Source: Actinomycetes bacterium (GTDB lineage: Bacteria > Actinomycetota > Actinomycetes > Actinomycetales > Dermatophilaceae). Taken from it: a stretch of 11,369 nt of DNA. The notes under the pieces were generated by a model. The model saw only the letters and a program-made list of their open reading frames with translations, had not been told where the DNA came from and did not search any database. The stretch is taken from contig JAEXXY010000271.1 of assembly GCA_023451855.1 (NCBI GenBank), positions 1-11,369 of the forward strand, given 5' to 3'. The position numbers and the translations under genes were made by a program. Of this stretch, positions 1 through 7,437 are shown piece after piece. The first letter of the stretch is position 1; every line of letters starts with the position of its first letter.

Positions 1-214
1 CCCGTGGGGTAGGCCGCCACGTGCGGGGGCGCCGCGCGTGCTGCTGCTCGGGTTGCTCGGACGTCTCGGAGTGCTCGGCGTCGGTGCCCGTGGGGTCGAC
101 GGACGCGTCGCGTGCGTCCGGCGTGACGAGGGCGTCCGGTGCGTCGGCGACCTGGGAGTCGTCGTCGGAGGCGGGGTCGCGCCTGCCGGAGGGTTGGTGG
201 GTGACCGTGGTCAT
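1..214 (-). CDS. Probable Mce-associated membrane protein, N-terminal part (cut by left edge)
   Basis: An open frame starts at an ATG at 212-214 (minus strand) and stays open to the left edge, giving 71 residues. They begin MTTVTHQPSGRRDP and form a hydrophilic stretch rich in Asp, Glu, Ser, Thr and Pro, then turn basic (ARRPRTWRPTPR) where the frame leaves the window. No membrane segment is reached. A disordered acidic N-terminus followed by a basic patch and then, outside the window, a transmembrane helix is the usual build of Mce-associated (Mam/Mas) proteins, which are encoded just downstream of mceF and stabilise Mce complexes. The assignment rests on this position and composition, not on a recognised domain. 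The start lies 61 bp after the mceF stop, with a purine-rich GGAAGG about 11 nt upstream, so it is probably in the same transcript. A different secreted or membrane protein cannot be excluded. Confidence 0.55.
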   Translation of the reverse strand, partial: MTTVTHQPSGRRDPASDDDSQVADAPDALVTPDARDASVDPTGTDAEHSETSEQPEQQHARRPRTWRPTPR

Positions 215-240
215 TCGAGGGGTGTCCTTCCGTCACCGGC

Positions 241-250
241 CGAGGCCTCG
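241..250. repeat. 10-bp perfect palindrome between mceF and the next gene
   Basis: CGAGGCCTCG reads the same on both strands and lies in the 61-bp gap between the mceF stop and the start of the downstream gene. It has no loop of its own and no U-tract follows, so it is not a convincing terminator. It could form a small mRNA structure or be chance in very GC-rich DNA. Confidence 0.3.
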
Positions 251-275
251 TGCCCCGGGTGGTGCGGGTGGGCGC

Positions 276-1595
276 CTACCGGAGCGCCTCCTGCATCATC
301 CAGAGCCAGCTCGGACCGTTGTCGGTGGTGCTGGTCGGGTTCGCTGCCGAACCGGGTCCACCGGTCGGGGCGACCGGTGCCTGCACGGACAACGAGGCGG
401 GGCTGTCGGAGGTCACGGCCGGGTTGCCGAGGGCGACAGGGGTCGAGCCGAAGGCCATCGGGTAGCTCGTGCCGCCCTGGCCGCCGGGGCGGGGCTTCGG
501 CTCGTTCTGGGCACCACGGACGTTGACGCCCGACCCACGGGCCGCGGCGCAGTGCGCGTCGAAGTTCGTCGGCGGCAGGTTCTGGGTGCGGTGCGAATCG
601 ACCTTCTTCGTGCCCCCGTAGCCGGCCTCGCACGCCTTGGGGTCATCGGCGTTGAGGACGAGCCCGAAGTGGGCCGTGCCGTCGCCCGGGATGACCGTGA
701 ACCCGCCGGTGACGACGTCGGGGTAGGTGACCAGCATCTGCTCGATGCCGTCGAGCCGGGCGGTCGTGACGTTGCCGATGGTGATGAAGTTGGCGAGCAG
801 CGCCGCGAGGCTCTGCTTGTTCTCGGCGATGAGCCCGTCGAGCTGGTTGACGGCCACGGCCCCGCGGTCGAGGACGAGGCGCAGGTCGGGGTCGGCCTGC
901 CTGAGCGCGTCCGCGACGTCGGCGAACCCTGAGATGCTCGTGCGGATGTCGTCGCCGCTCTTCTTCTGCGTCGTCATGACGATGCGGCCGTCGTCGATGA
1001 GCCGCGTCGTCTCGGGCAGGGCCTGCGTGGCCGCGGTGGTCAGGGCGTCACCGGAGTCGACGAGTCGTTGCAAGTCGGAGCCGCCGTTCGCGAAGGCGTC
1101 GCCCAGCTCGTCGACCGTCGTGACGAGGGCGTCGCGCGGCACCGAGGCGACGGTGCGGTCGACGTGCCGCAGCAGCTGGTCGATGCGGATCGGGAACGCG
1201 GTGTCGTCGCGGGGCACGACGTCGCCCGCGGCGAGGTAGGGAGCCCGGTCGGTACGCGGCTGGAGGTCGAGGTACTGCTCGCCGACGGCGGAGCGGTTCT
1301 CGACGACGGCCTTGGTGTCCTTGGGCACCTCGGTGCCGCGGTCGAGCCATGCGTCGACGCGAACCCCGTTGCCGGACAGGTGCATTGCCTCGACGCGCCC
1401 GACGGTGACGCCGCGGTAGGTGACCTCGGCGCCGACGAAGATGCCGCCGGACTCGGCGAGGTCGGCCGACACGACGTAGCTGCCGCCGATGATCTTGTCG
1501 GTGAGCCCCACGTAGTTGGCCGAAAGGACGGCCACGAGGACGACGGTCAGCAGGGCGAAGACGGCCAGCTGGATCCGGACGGTACGCGTGATCAC
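276..1595 (-). CDS. mceF: MceF, sixth Mce subunit of lipid-import complex
   Basis: A 439-residue Mce-family protein, the last of six paralogues, expected to form one protomer of the MceA-F heterohexamer spanning the envelope. A short basic N-terminus (MITRTVR) leads into a membrane anchor at about residues 8-27. An MCE domain at about 38-113 carries the family motif SAVGEQYLDL (102-111) and the strand-turn RGVTVGRVEAM (61-71). A long helical region follows to about 290. The C-terminal region holds Cys322 and Cys349, then a Pro/Gly/Ser-rich linker, and ends in a hydrophobic WLWMM segment (430-434). The start is GTG: it overlaps the mceE stop as GTGA (4 nt) and has GGGAGG about 7 nt upstream. 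The order after mceE, the long tail and the start all fit MceF. Confidence 0.95.
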   Translation of the reverse strand: MITRTVRIQLAVFALLTVVLVAVLSANYVGLTDKIIGGSYVVSADLAESGGIFVGAEVTYRGVTVGRVEAMHLSGNGVRVDAWLDRGTEVPKDTKAVVENRSAVGEQYLDLQPRTDRAPYLAAGDVVPRDDTAFPIRIDQLLRHVDRTVASVPRDALVTTVDELGDAFANGGSDLQRLVDSGDALTTAATQALPETTRLIDDGRIVMTTQKKSGDDIRTSISGFADVADALRQADPDLRLVLDRGAVAVNQLDGLIAENKQSLAALLANFITIGNVTTARLDGIEQMLVTYPDVVTGGFTVIPGDGTAHFGLVLNADDPKACEAGYGGTKKVDSHRTQNLPPTNFDAHCAAARGSGVNVRGAQNEPKPRPGGQGGTSYPMAFGSTPVALGNPAVTSDSPASLSVQAPVAPTGGPGSAANPTSTTDNGPSWLWMMQEALR

Positions 1596-2794
1596 CGGGA
1601 GCCTCCCGTCGGGAAGAGCGAGGACCAGGCCGAGCTGTCGGACCCGGAGCCCGATGCCGACTGGCCGAGGGGCAGCCCGGGCAGCGTCGTCGGCAGCGGC
1701 ACGCCGGGGACGGTCGGCACGGGGACCTTGGGCACGGAGGGCCCCGACGGCAGCGGCACGCCCGGCAGCGAGGGCAGGCCGCCCGTGGGCAGCTTGCCGA
1801 TGCCGAGGTTGTCGGCGATGGTGCCGACGTCGGCGTCGAGGGTGGCCCAGAGGTTGGTGTAGTCGCCCTTGATCGTCGACTGGGCGTTGTTCGGGAACGG
1901 GTAGGTCAGCAGCAGCTGGAAGCTCTTGGGCAGGTCGTCGCCGGCCTTGTTCAGCTGGCGCAGGATCGGGCTGATCGCGCGCAGGTTGGCCTCGAGGTCG
2001 GCCTTGGAACCCTTGATGACGCGCGTGCCGACGGCTCCGAGGCGGTCGAGCGCCGTGAGCATCGCGGTCAGCTGCTGGCGCTGGTCGGCGAGGATCTTCA
2101 GGCCCTTGGGCAGCTCCTCGAGGGCCTTGCCGATCTGGTCACGGTGGTCGGCGAGGGTCTTGCTCAGCCGGTCGATGCCGTCGAGCGCGCGCACGATCTC
2201 CGACTTCTGCGCATCGAGGCCTCCGACGAAGGTGTCGAGCTGGCCGATGACGTCGCGGACGTCGGCGGTGCGGCCACGGAGGGCGTTGTTCAGCTCGGCC
2301 TCGATCGTCTTGAGCTGGGCCACACCGCCGCCGTTGAGCAGCAGGGACAGCGCGCCGAGCACCTCCTCGACCTCGGGGTTGCGCGTCGTGCGCGACAGCG
2401 GGATGCGGTCGCCGTCGGACAGGCGCCCCTGCGGCGCGACGCCGGTGGGCGGCGCGAGCGCGACGTACTTCTCGCCGAGCAGCGAGGTCTGCTTGAGCTC
2501 GGCGGTCGCGTTGTCGGGCAGGACGACAGAGCGCGGCAGGCGCATCCGCACCGTCGCGGTCCAGCCGTTGACGGAGATGTCCTCCACGGTGCCGACGGTG
2601 ACCTGGTTGACCTTGACCGACGACTGCGGCACGAGGTCGAGCACGTCGGAGAAGTCGGCGGTGACGGTGTAGGCGTCGTCGCCGGCGCCGGCTCCACCGG
2701 GCAGCGGCAGGTCGTAGGCGTTGCAGCCCCCGACGGCCAGGCACGCGACGACGGCGGTCGCGGTGGCCTTGAGAACGGTCCGGACCGGACGCAT
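1592..2794 (-). CDS. mceE: MceE, lipoprotein Mce subunit
   Basis: A 400-residue Mce subunit, the one that in actinobacteria is usually a lipoprotein. A basic n-region (MRPVRTVLK) and hydrophobic core (11-20) end in the lipobox VGGC with Cys24 as the lipidated residue. The MCE domain spans about 42-115 with SLLGEKYVAL at 104-113, followed by a helical region to about 290 and a Pro-rich tail at about 335-376 built of PGVPLP-like units. The chosen ATG (2792-2794) has CAGGAG 6 nt upstream and gives an ideal lipoprotein n-region. A second in-frame ATG at 2822-2824 would overlap the mceD stop as TGATG and add ten residues (MTPVTCQEIP). I prefer the shorter form but cannot exclude the longer. The gene overlaps mceF by 4 nt. 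Confidence 0.95.
   Translation of the reverse strand: MRPVRTVLKATATAVVACLAVGGCNAYDLPLPGGAGAGDDAYTVTADFSDVLDLVPQSSVKVNQVTVGTVEDISVNGWTATVRMRLPRSVVLPDNATAELKQTSLLGEKYVALAPPTGVAPQGRLSDGDRIPLSRTTRNPEVEEVLGALSLLLNGGGVAQLKTIEAELNNALRGRTADVRDVIGQLDTFVGGLDAQKSEIVRALDGIDRLSKTLADHRDQIGKALEELPKGLKILADQRQQLTAMLTALDRLGAVGTRVIKGSKADLEANLRAISPILRQLNKAGDDLPKSFQLLLTYPFPNNAQSTIKGDYTNLWATLDADVGTIADNLGIGKLPTGGLPSLPGVPLPSGPSVPKVPVPTVPGVPLPTTLPGLPLGQSASGSGSDSSAWSSLFPTGGSR
1596..1608 (-). promoter_or_regulatory. Palindrome covering the mceF Shine-Dalgarno
   Basis: CGGGAGCCTCCCG is a perfect inverted repeat around position 1602. On the minus-strand mRNA it reads CGGGAGGCTCCCG, immediately 5' of the mceF GTG, and contains the GGGAGG ribosome binding site. 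A 5-bp stem with a 3-nt loop would partly hide that site. The same bases encode the last residues of MceE (GGSR), so ribosomes finishing mceE would open the hairpin. This fits translational coupling but is an inference. Confidence 0.35.
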
Positions 2795-2821
2795 CGGAAT
2801 CTCCTGGCAGGTCACGGGGGT

Positions 2822-2841
2822 CATCAGCGACCACCCCCGAG
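2822..2841 (-). repeat. 20-nt junction repeat, copy at mceD end/mceE start
   Basis: These 20 bases match 4015-4034 at 19 of 20 positions. On the minus strand they encode the LGGGR tail of MceD, its TGA stop and an overlapping ATG (TGATG). At this copy the ATG is in frame with mceE, ten codons before the start I favour. The matching sequence at the other copy is the real mceC/mceD junction. Confidence 0.7.
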
Positions 2842-4017
2842 GAGGCCACCGAGCGACGGGTCGGCGCCACGGAGGTCGACGAGGCCGCCCGGCTGCGGGG
2901 TGCCCCGCAGCAGGGTGCCGCCCGGCAGCGACGGCAGCTGCGGAAGCTTGAGCAGCAGGGCCTTGCGCAGGGTGTCGCACAGCTTGGTGTTGCCGGTGTT
3001 CGTGGGCCCGGTGAGGATCGAGCAGACGAGCAGCAGCGGGTCGTCGAGGCCCTTGGCGTTGTTGCGCGTGTCGAGCGTGCCCGTCTGCGGGTGGTAGGCG
3101 TTCTGCAGGTTCGACAGGGCGGTCGGCGCGTTCTCGAGCACCTGCGCGAGGGCGTCGCGCTGCTTGACGAGCGAGCCGGTCACGGTGACGGCGCGGTCGA
3201 GGTCGGTCTTGATGACGGCGCGGTTGTCACGGACGAAGGACTGCACCTCGTCGACGGCGACGCCGAGGTTCTTCAGCGCCGACTTCAGGTCGTCGCGCTC
3301 GGCCGACAGCTGCACGGCCACGGTGGCGAGGTCGCTGTTGAGGCGGCGCACCTGGTCGTTGTTCGTCGCGAGCATCGAGGTGAAGGACTGGAGGTTCTTC
3401 ACCGTGCCGAAGAGGTCCTCGCGACTGCCCGACAGCGTCGACAGGGCCGTGGACAGGTCGTGGACGGTGCCGTTGATCTTCGTGCCGTTGCCGTCGAGGT
3501 TGGCGGCCGAGGTCTCGAGCAGCTGCGAGAGCGCGCCCTGCTTGTTCGCGCCGTCGGGGCCGAGGGCGACCATGAGGTCGTCGAGGCTTTGCGACACCCG
3601 GTCGAGCTCGACGGGGACCGCCGTGCGCTCCAAGGGGATTCGCGTGCCGGCCGCGAGCGCGGGACCGGAGGTGTACACCGGCAGCAGCTGCACGTACCGG
3701 TCGGAGACGAGCGAGGGCGCGACGATCGCGGCCTTGGCGTCGGAGGGGACGCGGTACTTGGCGTCGTAGCTGAACGTGACGTGCACGTGGTCGCCCTCGG
3801 GCACCACGGTGTCGACCTGCCCGACGCGGACCCCGAGGATGCGCACGTCCGAGCCGGGGTAGAGCCCGACGGCGCGGGTGAAGTCGGCGCTGACGCTCGT
3901 CTGCTCGGCCCGCGGCCAGAAGGTGTACGCCCCGGCGGCGAGCGCCACGACGGCCACCGCCGCGACGAGCGTCGTGAGGAACGAGCGCGAGCGGGGCGCG
4001 GAACCGGTGCCGGCCAT
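2824..4017 (-). CDS. mceD: MceD, Mce subunit of lipid-import complex
   Basis: A 397-residue Mce paralogue. After a short basic N-terminus (APRSRS) comes a membrane anchor at about residues 13-33. The MCE domain at about 38-113 includes GSDVRILGVRVGQVDTV (55-71). The domain motif is divergent: SLVSDRYVQL (102-111), where the other five subunits have a Gly before the acidic or Gln position. A long helical region (about 135-300) follows, then a C-terminal part with Cys332 and Cys347 and the ending LGGGR. The ATG at 4015-4017 shares one base with the mceC stop (TGATG) and has GGAGGTGG upstream within the mceC 3' end, so translation is likely coupled. Position and sequence fit MceD, the subunit next to the lipoprotein gene mceE. 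Confidence 0.95.
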   Translation of the reverse strand: MAGTGSAPRSRSFLTTLVAAVAVVALAAGAYTFWPRAEQTSVSADFTRAVGLYPGSDVRILGVRVGQVDTVVPEGDHVHVTFSYDAKYRVPSDAKAAIVAPSLVSDRYVQLLPVYTSGPALAAGTRIPLERTAVPVELDRVSQSLDDLMVALGPDGANKQGALSQLLETSAANLDGNGTKINGTVHDLSTALSTLSGSREDLFGTVKNLQSFTSMLATNNDQVRRLNSDLATVAVQLSAERDDLKSALKNLGVAVDEVQSFVRDNRAVIKTDLDRAVTVTGSLVKQRDALAQVLENAPTALSNLQNAYHPQTGTLDTRNNAKGLDDPLLLVCSILTGPTNTGNTKLCDTLRKALLLKLPQLPSLPGGTLLRGTPQPGGLVDLRGADPSLGGLLGGGR

Positions 4018-4034
4018 CAGCGACCACCTCCGAG
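4015..4034 (-). repeat. 20-nt junction repeat, copy at mceC end/mceD start
   Basis: This copy, partner of 2822-2841, encodes the LGGGR tail of MceC, its TGA stop and the mceD ATG in the form TGATG. It also contains GGAGGTGG, the probable ribosome binding site of mceD. The single difference from the other copy changes GGAGG to GGGGG in the minus-strand reading, weakening that site. Confidence 0.7.
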
Positions 4035-5045
4035 CAGCTGCGGCAGCGACGTGCCGGGCAGGGACAGCCCCGGCGTGCCGACCGGCACGACGAGGTTGCT
4101 GACCCACGTGTCGAACCAGCGGCCGGTGCCGAGGGTGTTGGCGTAGACGCGGGTGAAGGGGGCCATGAGCTTGATCGTCTTCTGCAGGTCGGCGTCGTGC
4201 TTCTGGAGCAGGGCAAGGGTCCGGTCGAGCTCGTCGAGGGCCGGCTTGAGCTGGGCCCGGTTGTCGCGCGACAGGCCGGTCAGCTGCTGGGCCAGGGCCG
4301 AGGTGTTGCGGAAGAGCGTGCGGATCTCCTCGCGCCGCTTGGCCAGCTCGACCATGAGCGCGTCGGCGTCGCGGATCAGCGTGCCGACCTGCTCGTTGCG
4401 GCTCTTCAGCAGCCCCGTGACGCGGTTGGCGCGCTGGAGCAGGGCGGAGAGCTGCTCGTCGCGGCTCGCGACGGTGCGCGAGAGGCGCGACAGGCCGTCG
4501 AGCGTCGACCGGACGTACTTCGGGCTGTCGCGGAACTCGGTCGCCATGACCGTCAGCGACTTCGCGAGCTGGTCGGTGTCGACGCGCTCGGTCGTCGTCG
4601 TGAGGTCCTGGAAGGCGTTGATGACGTCGTAGGAGCTGACGGTGCGCGTCGTCGGGATCTGCGCCCCGGCGTCGAGCTGTCCGCTGCCCTCGGGGTCGAG
4701 GGCGACGTACTTCTCCCCCAGCAGCGTCTTCATCCGGATCGAGGCGCCGGTGAGCGAGCCGAGGTGGGCGGCGTCGTCGGTGACGACGAAGTCGACCCGC
4801 ACGTGCGAGCCCTCGAGGTCGACACCGGTGACCTTGCCGACCTTGACGCCGGCGAGGCGGACGTCGTCGTCGGGGCGGATGCCGCCGGCCTCGGTGAAGG
4901 CCGCGCTGTAGCCGGTACCGCCACCGATGATCGGCAGGCTCGAGGCGTTGAACGCGAGGTAGAGCATGAGGGCGATGACGACGAGCCCGGCGATGCCGAT
5001 CGGCACCGGGTTGCGCTCGCGGAAGGGGACACTGCGCGATCTCAT
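4017..5045 (-). CDS. mceC: MceC, Mce subunit of lipid-import complex
   Basis: A 342-residue Mce subunit. A basic N-terminus (MRSRSVPFRERN) precedes a membrane anchor at about residues 14-33. The MCE domain spans about 44-118, with DVRLAGVKVGKVTGV (61-75) and TLLGEKYVAL (107-116). A long helical region (about 140-295) follows, rich in Arg, Glu, Asp and Leu, of the kind that lines the tunnel in Mce complexes. The tail is short and Pro/Leu/Gly-rich, ending LGGGR. The protein contains no cysteine at all, unlike MceA, B, D and F. The ATG overlaps the mceB stop as ATGA, with GAGGTG about 7 nt upstream. The same frame stays open upstream into mceB, which could mislead gene callers, but mceB fills that region. 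Confidence 0.95.
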   Translation of the reverse strand: MRSRSVPFRERNPVPIGIAGLVVIALMLYLAFNASSLPIIGGGTGYSAAFTEAGGIRPDDDVRLAGVKVGKVTGVDLEGSHVRVDFVVTDDAAHLGSLTGASIRMKTLLGEKYVALDPEGSGQLDAGAQIPTTRTVSSYDVINAFQDLTTTTERVDTDQLAKSLTVMATEFRDSPKYVRSTLDGLSRLSRTVASRDEQLSALLQRANRVTGLLKSRNEQVGTLIRDADALMVELAKRREEIRTLFRNTSALAQQLTGLSRDNRAQLKPALDELDRTLALLQKHDADLQKTIKLMAPFTRVYANTLGTGRWFDTWVSNLVVPVGTPGLSLPGTSLPQLLGGGR

Positions 5046-6073
5046 GGCTGGCACCTCGCGGCCGCGACGTCGTACGAGGGGGTGACGCCCGGCAGGATCG
5101 GGGTCTTCGTGTCGAAGCGGCACAGGTAGAAGTTGAACCACGAGCCGTACGTCGCGGTGCGGGTCAGGGTCTCGATGCGCTTCGGGGCCGAGGAGATGAA
5201 GTCCTCGAACTGCTTGACGTTGGCGGGCTTGTTGAGCGTCGTCGACAGGGCCCGCAGCTGCGCGACGTCGTCCTTGATGAGCGGACGCGTCGTGACGAGC
5301 AGGTCGGCCGTCTCGGCGGACAGGTCGTTGATGCCGGTCAGGGTGCGCCCGATGGTCTCGCGGTCGGCGGCCAGGCCACTGGTGAACCGCTGGAGCTGGT
5401 CGATGAGGTCGAGCAGCTGCTGGTCGTGGGCGTCGACGGTGCCGAGGACGGCGTTGAGGTTGTCGATGGTGCGCCCGATGACGGCGTCGCGGTCGGCGAG
5501 CGTCGAGCTGAGGCTCGCGGTCTTGGCCAGCAGCGCGTTGATGTTGCCGCCCTCGCCCTGGAGGGTCTCGACGAGCAGCCCGGACAGCTCGTTGACGTCC
5601 TTGGGCGACAGCGCCGCGAAGAGCGGCTTGAAGCCGTTGAACAGGACCGTGAGGTCGAGCGCCGGGTGGGTGCGGGAGAGCGGGATCGTCGCACCGTCGG
5701 CGAGCGCGGCCGGCGAGCCGGCGCCCTGCGTCAGCGCGAGGTAGCGCTGCCCGACGAGGTTGCGGTACTTGACCGTGACCTCGGTGCCCTGGGTCAGCAC
5801 CGAGCTCTTGAGCACCGTGAAGTCGATCCGGGCGACTGGCTGGCCCGTCCCGGGCGCCTTCGCCACGTGGACGCCGGAGACCTCCCCGACGCGCACGCCG
5901 GCGATGCGCACGTCCTGCCCCTCGACGACCCCCGTCGCGTCGGTGACCATGGCCGTGTAGGACGCCTTGGAGCCGAACTGGATGTTGGCGATCGTCATGG
6001 CGAGGACTCCGGTGGCGGCGAGCGTCACGAGAGCGAAGACGACGAGCTTGACGAGCGATCCCTTCCACTTCAT
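5042..6073 (-). CDS. mceB: MceB, Mce subunit of lipid-import complex
   Basis: A 343-residue Mce subunit and the shortest typical form after mceC. The basic start MKWKGSLVK leads into a membrane anchor at about residues 8-28. The MCE domain at about 37-116 shows GQDVRIAGVRVGEVSGV (52-68) and NLVGQRYLAL (105-114). Helical sequence runs from about 145 to 300. The C-terminal motif YGSWFNFYLCRF (309-320) is characteristic of MceB and carries Cys318; Cys341 is the third residue from the end. The ATG overlaps the mceA stop as ATGA (4 nt), and the mceB stop overlaps the mceC ATG in the same way, so the three genes are tightly coupled. By family knowledge it is one protomer of the Mce ring and tunnel. 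Confidence 0.95.
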   Translation of the reverse strand: MKWKGSLVKLVVFALVTLAATGVLAMTIANIQFGSKASYTAMVTDATGVVEGQDVRIAGVRVGEVSGVHVAKAPGTGQPVARIDFTVLKSSVLTQGTEVTVKYRNLVGQRYLALTQGAGSPAALADGATIPLSRTHPALDLTVLFNGFKPLFAALSPKDVNELSGLLVETLQGEGGNINALLAKTASLSSTLADRDAVIGRTIDNLNAVLGTVDAHDQQLLDLIDQLQRFTSGLAADRETIGRTLTGINDLSAETADLLVTTRPLIKDDVAQLRALSTTLNKPANVKQFEDFISSAPKRIETLTRTATYGSWFNFYLCRFDTKTPILPGVTPSYDVAAARCQP

Positions 6074-7437
6074 CGGGTGCTCACCACCGTTCCTCGCATG
6101 AGCGGGCCCGCGAGCAGCGTCTGGATGCCGCTCGGGCTCGCGTCGCCCGAGTCGTCACGTGCGAGCAGCGCTGCGACGAGACGCTGCTCGTCGACGGTGC
6201 CCGCGGACCCCGAGTCGGACGCGCCGGCCCCGCCGAGCAGGGCCTGCGGGATCGCGCTGAACGGGGTGCCGCTGCCCGCGGGCTGGGTGCCGTCGTCGAA
6301 GTGGTGGCCCTTGAACGGGTTCGACTGGGAGCCCGCAGGGCTCGGCAGGCCGTAGCAGTTGGGGCCGCGCTTCTCCTGCCACCGCGGCTCCTCCCCCGGC
6401 TTGTAGGCCTCACGCGGCGGCACGACCTCGAGGGTGATGTGGAAGACGCCACCGGAGAAGGCCTGGTTGACGCGCGGCAGCCAGTTGACGAGCCCGGAGG
6501 CCATGCAGGGGTAGATCGGCGAGTACTCCGAGAGCAGCTGCAGGGTCGGTCGGGACACGCGTCCGACCTGGATGATGCGGTCGCCGTTGTCGCGCAGGAA
6601 GCCCGCCGTGGTGTTGGCGAAGCCCGCCGTGCCGACGAGGAAGGCGGCCAGCTGCTGGTCCTTCTCGACGATGGTGCGGTTGGTGACCCGCAGCGACTCG
6701 GTGAGCCGGAAGAGGTCGGGGCTGACGTCGGCGTAGAGGTTGCTGACGTCCGCGAGGAGGCTGATGTCGTCCTGGATGACGGGCATCTGGGGGTTGATCG
6801 CCTTGAGGTAGCGGTCGAGCAGCTGGAGGTTGTTGCCGATGCGCTCGCCGCGCCCGTCGAGCGTCGTCGACAGGGCGTTGAGGGTGGTGGCGAGCTTGGC
6901 CGGCTGGACGGTGCGCAGCAGCGGGTAGAGGTCATCGAGGACGCTCTCGAGCTCGATGCCGACCGTGCTGCGGTCCTGGGTGATGACGTCGCCGTCCTGC
7001 AGGTGCTTCTCGCTCGGTGCCGCGACGGTGACGAGGTCGACGTAGCGCTCGCCGAAGAGGGTCTTCTGCAGGAGGCGGGCGTTGACGTTCGCGGGGATCT
7101 TGTCGACCTGGTCGGGCTGCAGCGCCAGCTCGAGCCGGGCGCCGTCGGGGGTGGCCGACACGCTGCGGACCTCGCCGACGAGCAGGCCGCGCAGCTTGAC
7201 GTCGCTGCTCTCCTGCAGCTGGCTGCCGAGCCGGTTGGTCTCGAGGGTCACCATGACGACCGGGGTGAACCGCTTCTGGAAGGTGGCCACCGACAGGGCG
7301 ACGAGCAGGGCCAGCACGACGAGGAAGACCATGCCGTAGGCCTTCTGCCCCAGCCGCTTGCGCGTGTGCTGGGTGAGCGGCCCCGGCGTCGAGTCGGTGC
7401 TGACGTCGGTGACGGGCTGGGGCACGGTGGCGGTCAT
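6070..7437 (-). CDS. mceA: MceA, first Mce subunit of lipid-import complex
   Basis: A 455-residue Mce subunit encoded directly after the permeases. A Thr/Pro-rich cytoplasmic N-terminus (1-30) precedes a membrane anchor at about 34-52. The MCE domain spans about 60-138, with SSDVKLRGLLVGEVRSV (77-93) and TLFGERYVDL (126-135). A long helical region runs from about 150 to 305. The conserved MceA C-terminal region holds Cys311 in SPIYPCMASG and Cys361 in GPNCYGLP, followed by a low-complexity Gly/Ser/Asp tail. The ATG at 7435-7437 overlaps the yrbEB stop as ATGA, with GAGGAT about 7 nt upstream. The frame stays open far upstream of this start, but that stretch is yrbEB in another frame. Confidence 0.96.
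   Translation of the reverse strand: MTATVPQPVTDVSTDSTPGPLTQHTRKRLGQKAYGMVFLVVLALLVALSVATFQKRFTPVVMVTLETNRLGSQLQESSDVKLRGLLVGEVRSVSATPDGARLELALQPDQVDKIPANVNARLLQKTLFGERYVDLVTVAAPSEKHLQDGDVITQDRSTVGIELESVLDDLYPLLRTVQPAKLATTLNALSTTLDGRGERIGNNLQLLDRYLKAINPQMPVIQDDISLLADVSNLYADVSPDLFRLTESLRVTNRTIVEKDQQLAAFLVGTAGFANTTAGFLRDNGDRIIQVGRVSRPTLQLLSEYSPIYPCMASGLVNWLPRVNQAFSGGVFHITLEVVPPREAYKPGEEPRWQEKRGPNCYGLPSPAGSQSNPFKGHHFDDGTQPAGSGTPFSAIPQALLGGAGASDSGSAGTVDEQRLVAALLARDDSGDASPSGIQTLLAGPLMRGTVVSTR

Noticed and set aside
21..932. Plus-strand frame over the left edge and mceF 3' end
   Set aside because: It runs antisense to mceF and to the downstream gene, with low-complexity Arg/Gly/Val composition.
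3091..4146. Long plus-strand open frame (351 codons) opposite mceD
   Set aside because: Same reason: mirror of conserved mceD codons, with biased composition and no family features.
4017..6068. Apparent 683-codon minus-strand frame joining mceC with upstream sequence
   Set aside because: The upstream half is an Arg/His-rich out-of-frame reading of mceB; the true mceC begins at the ATG overlapping the mceB stop.
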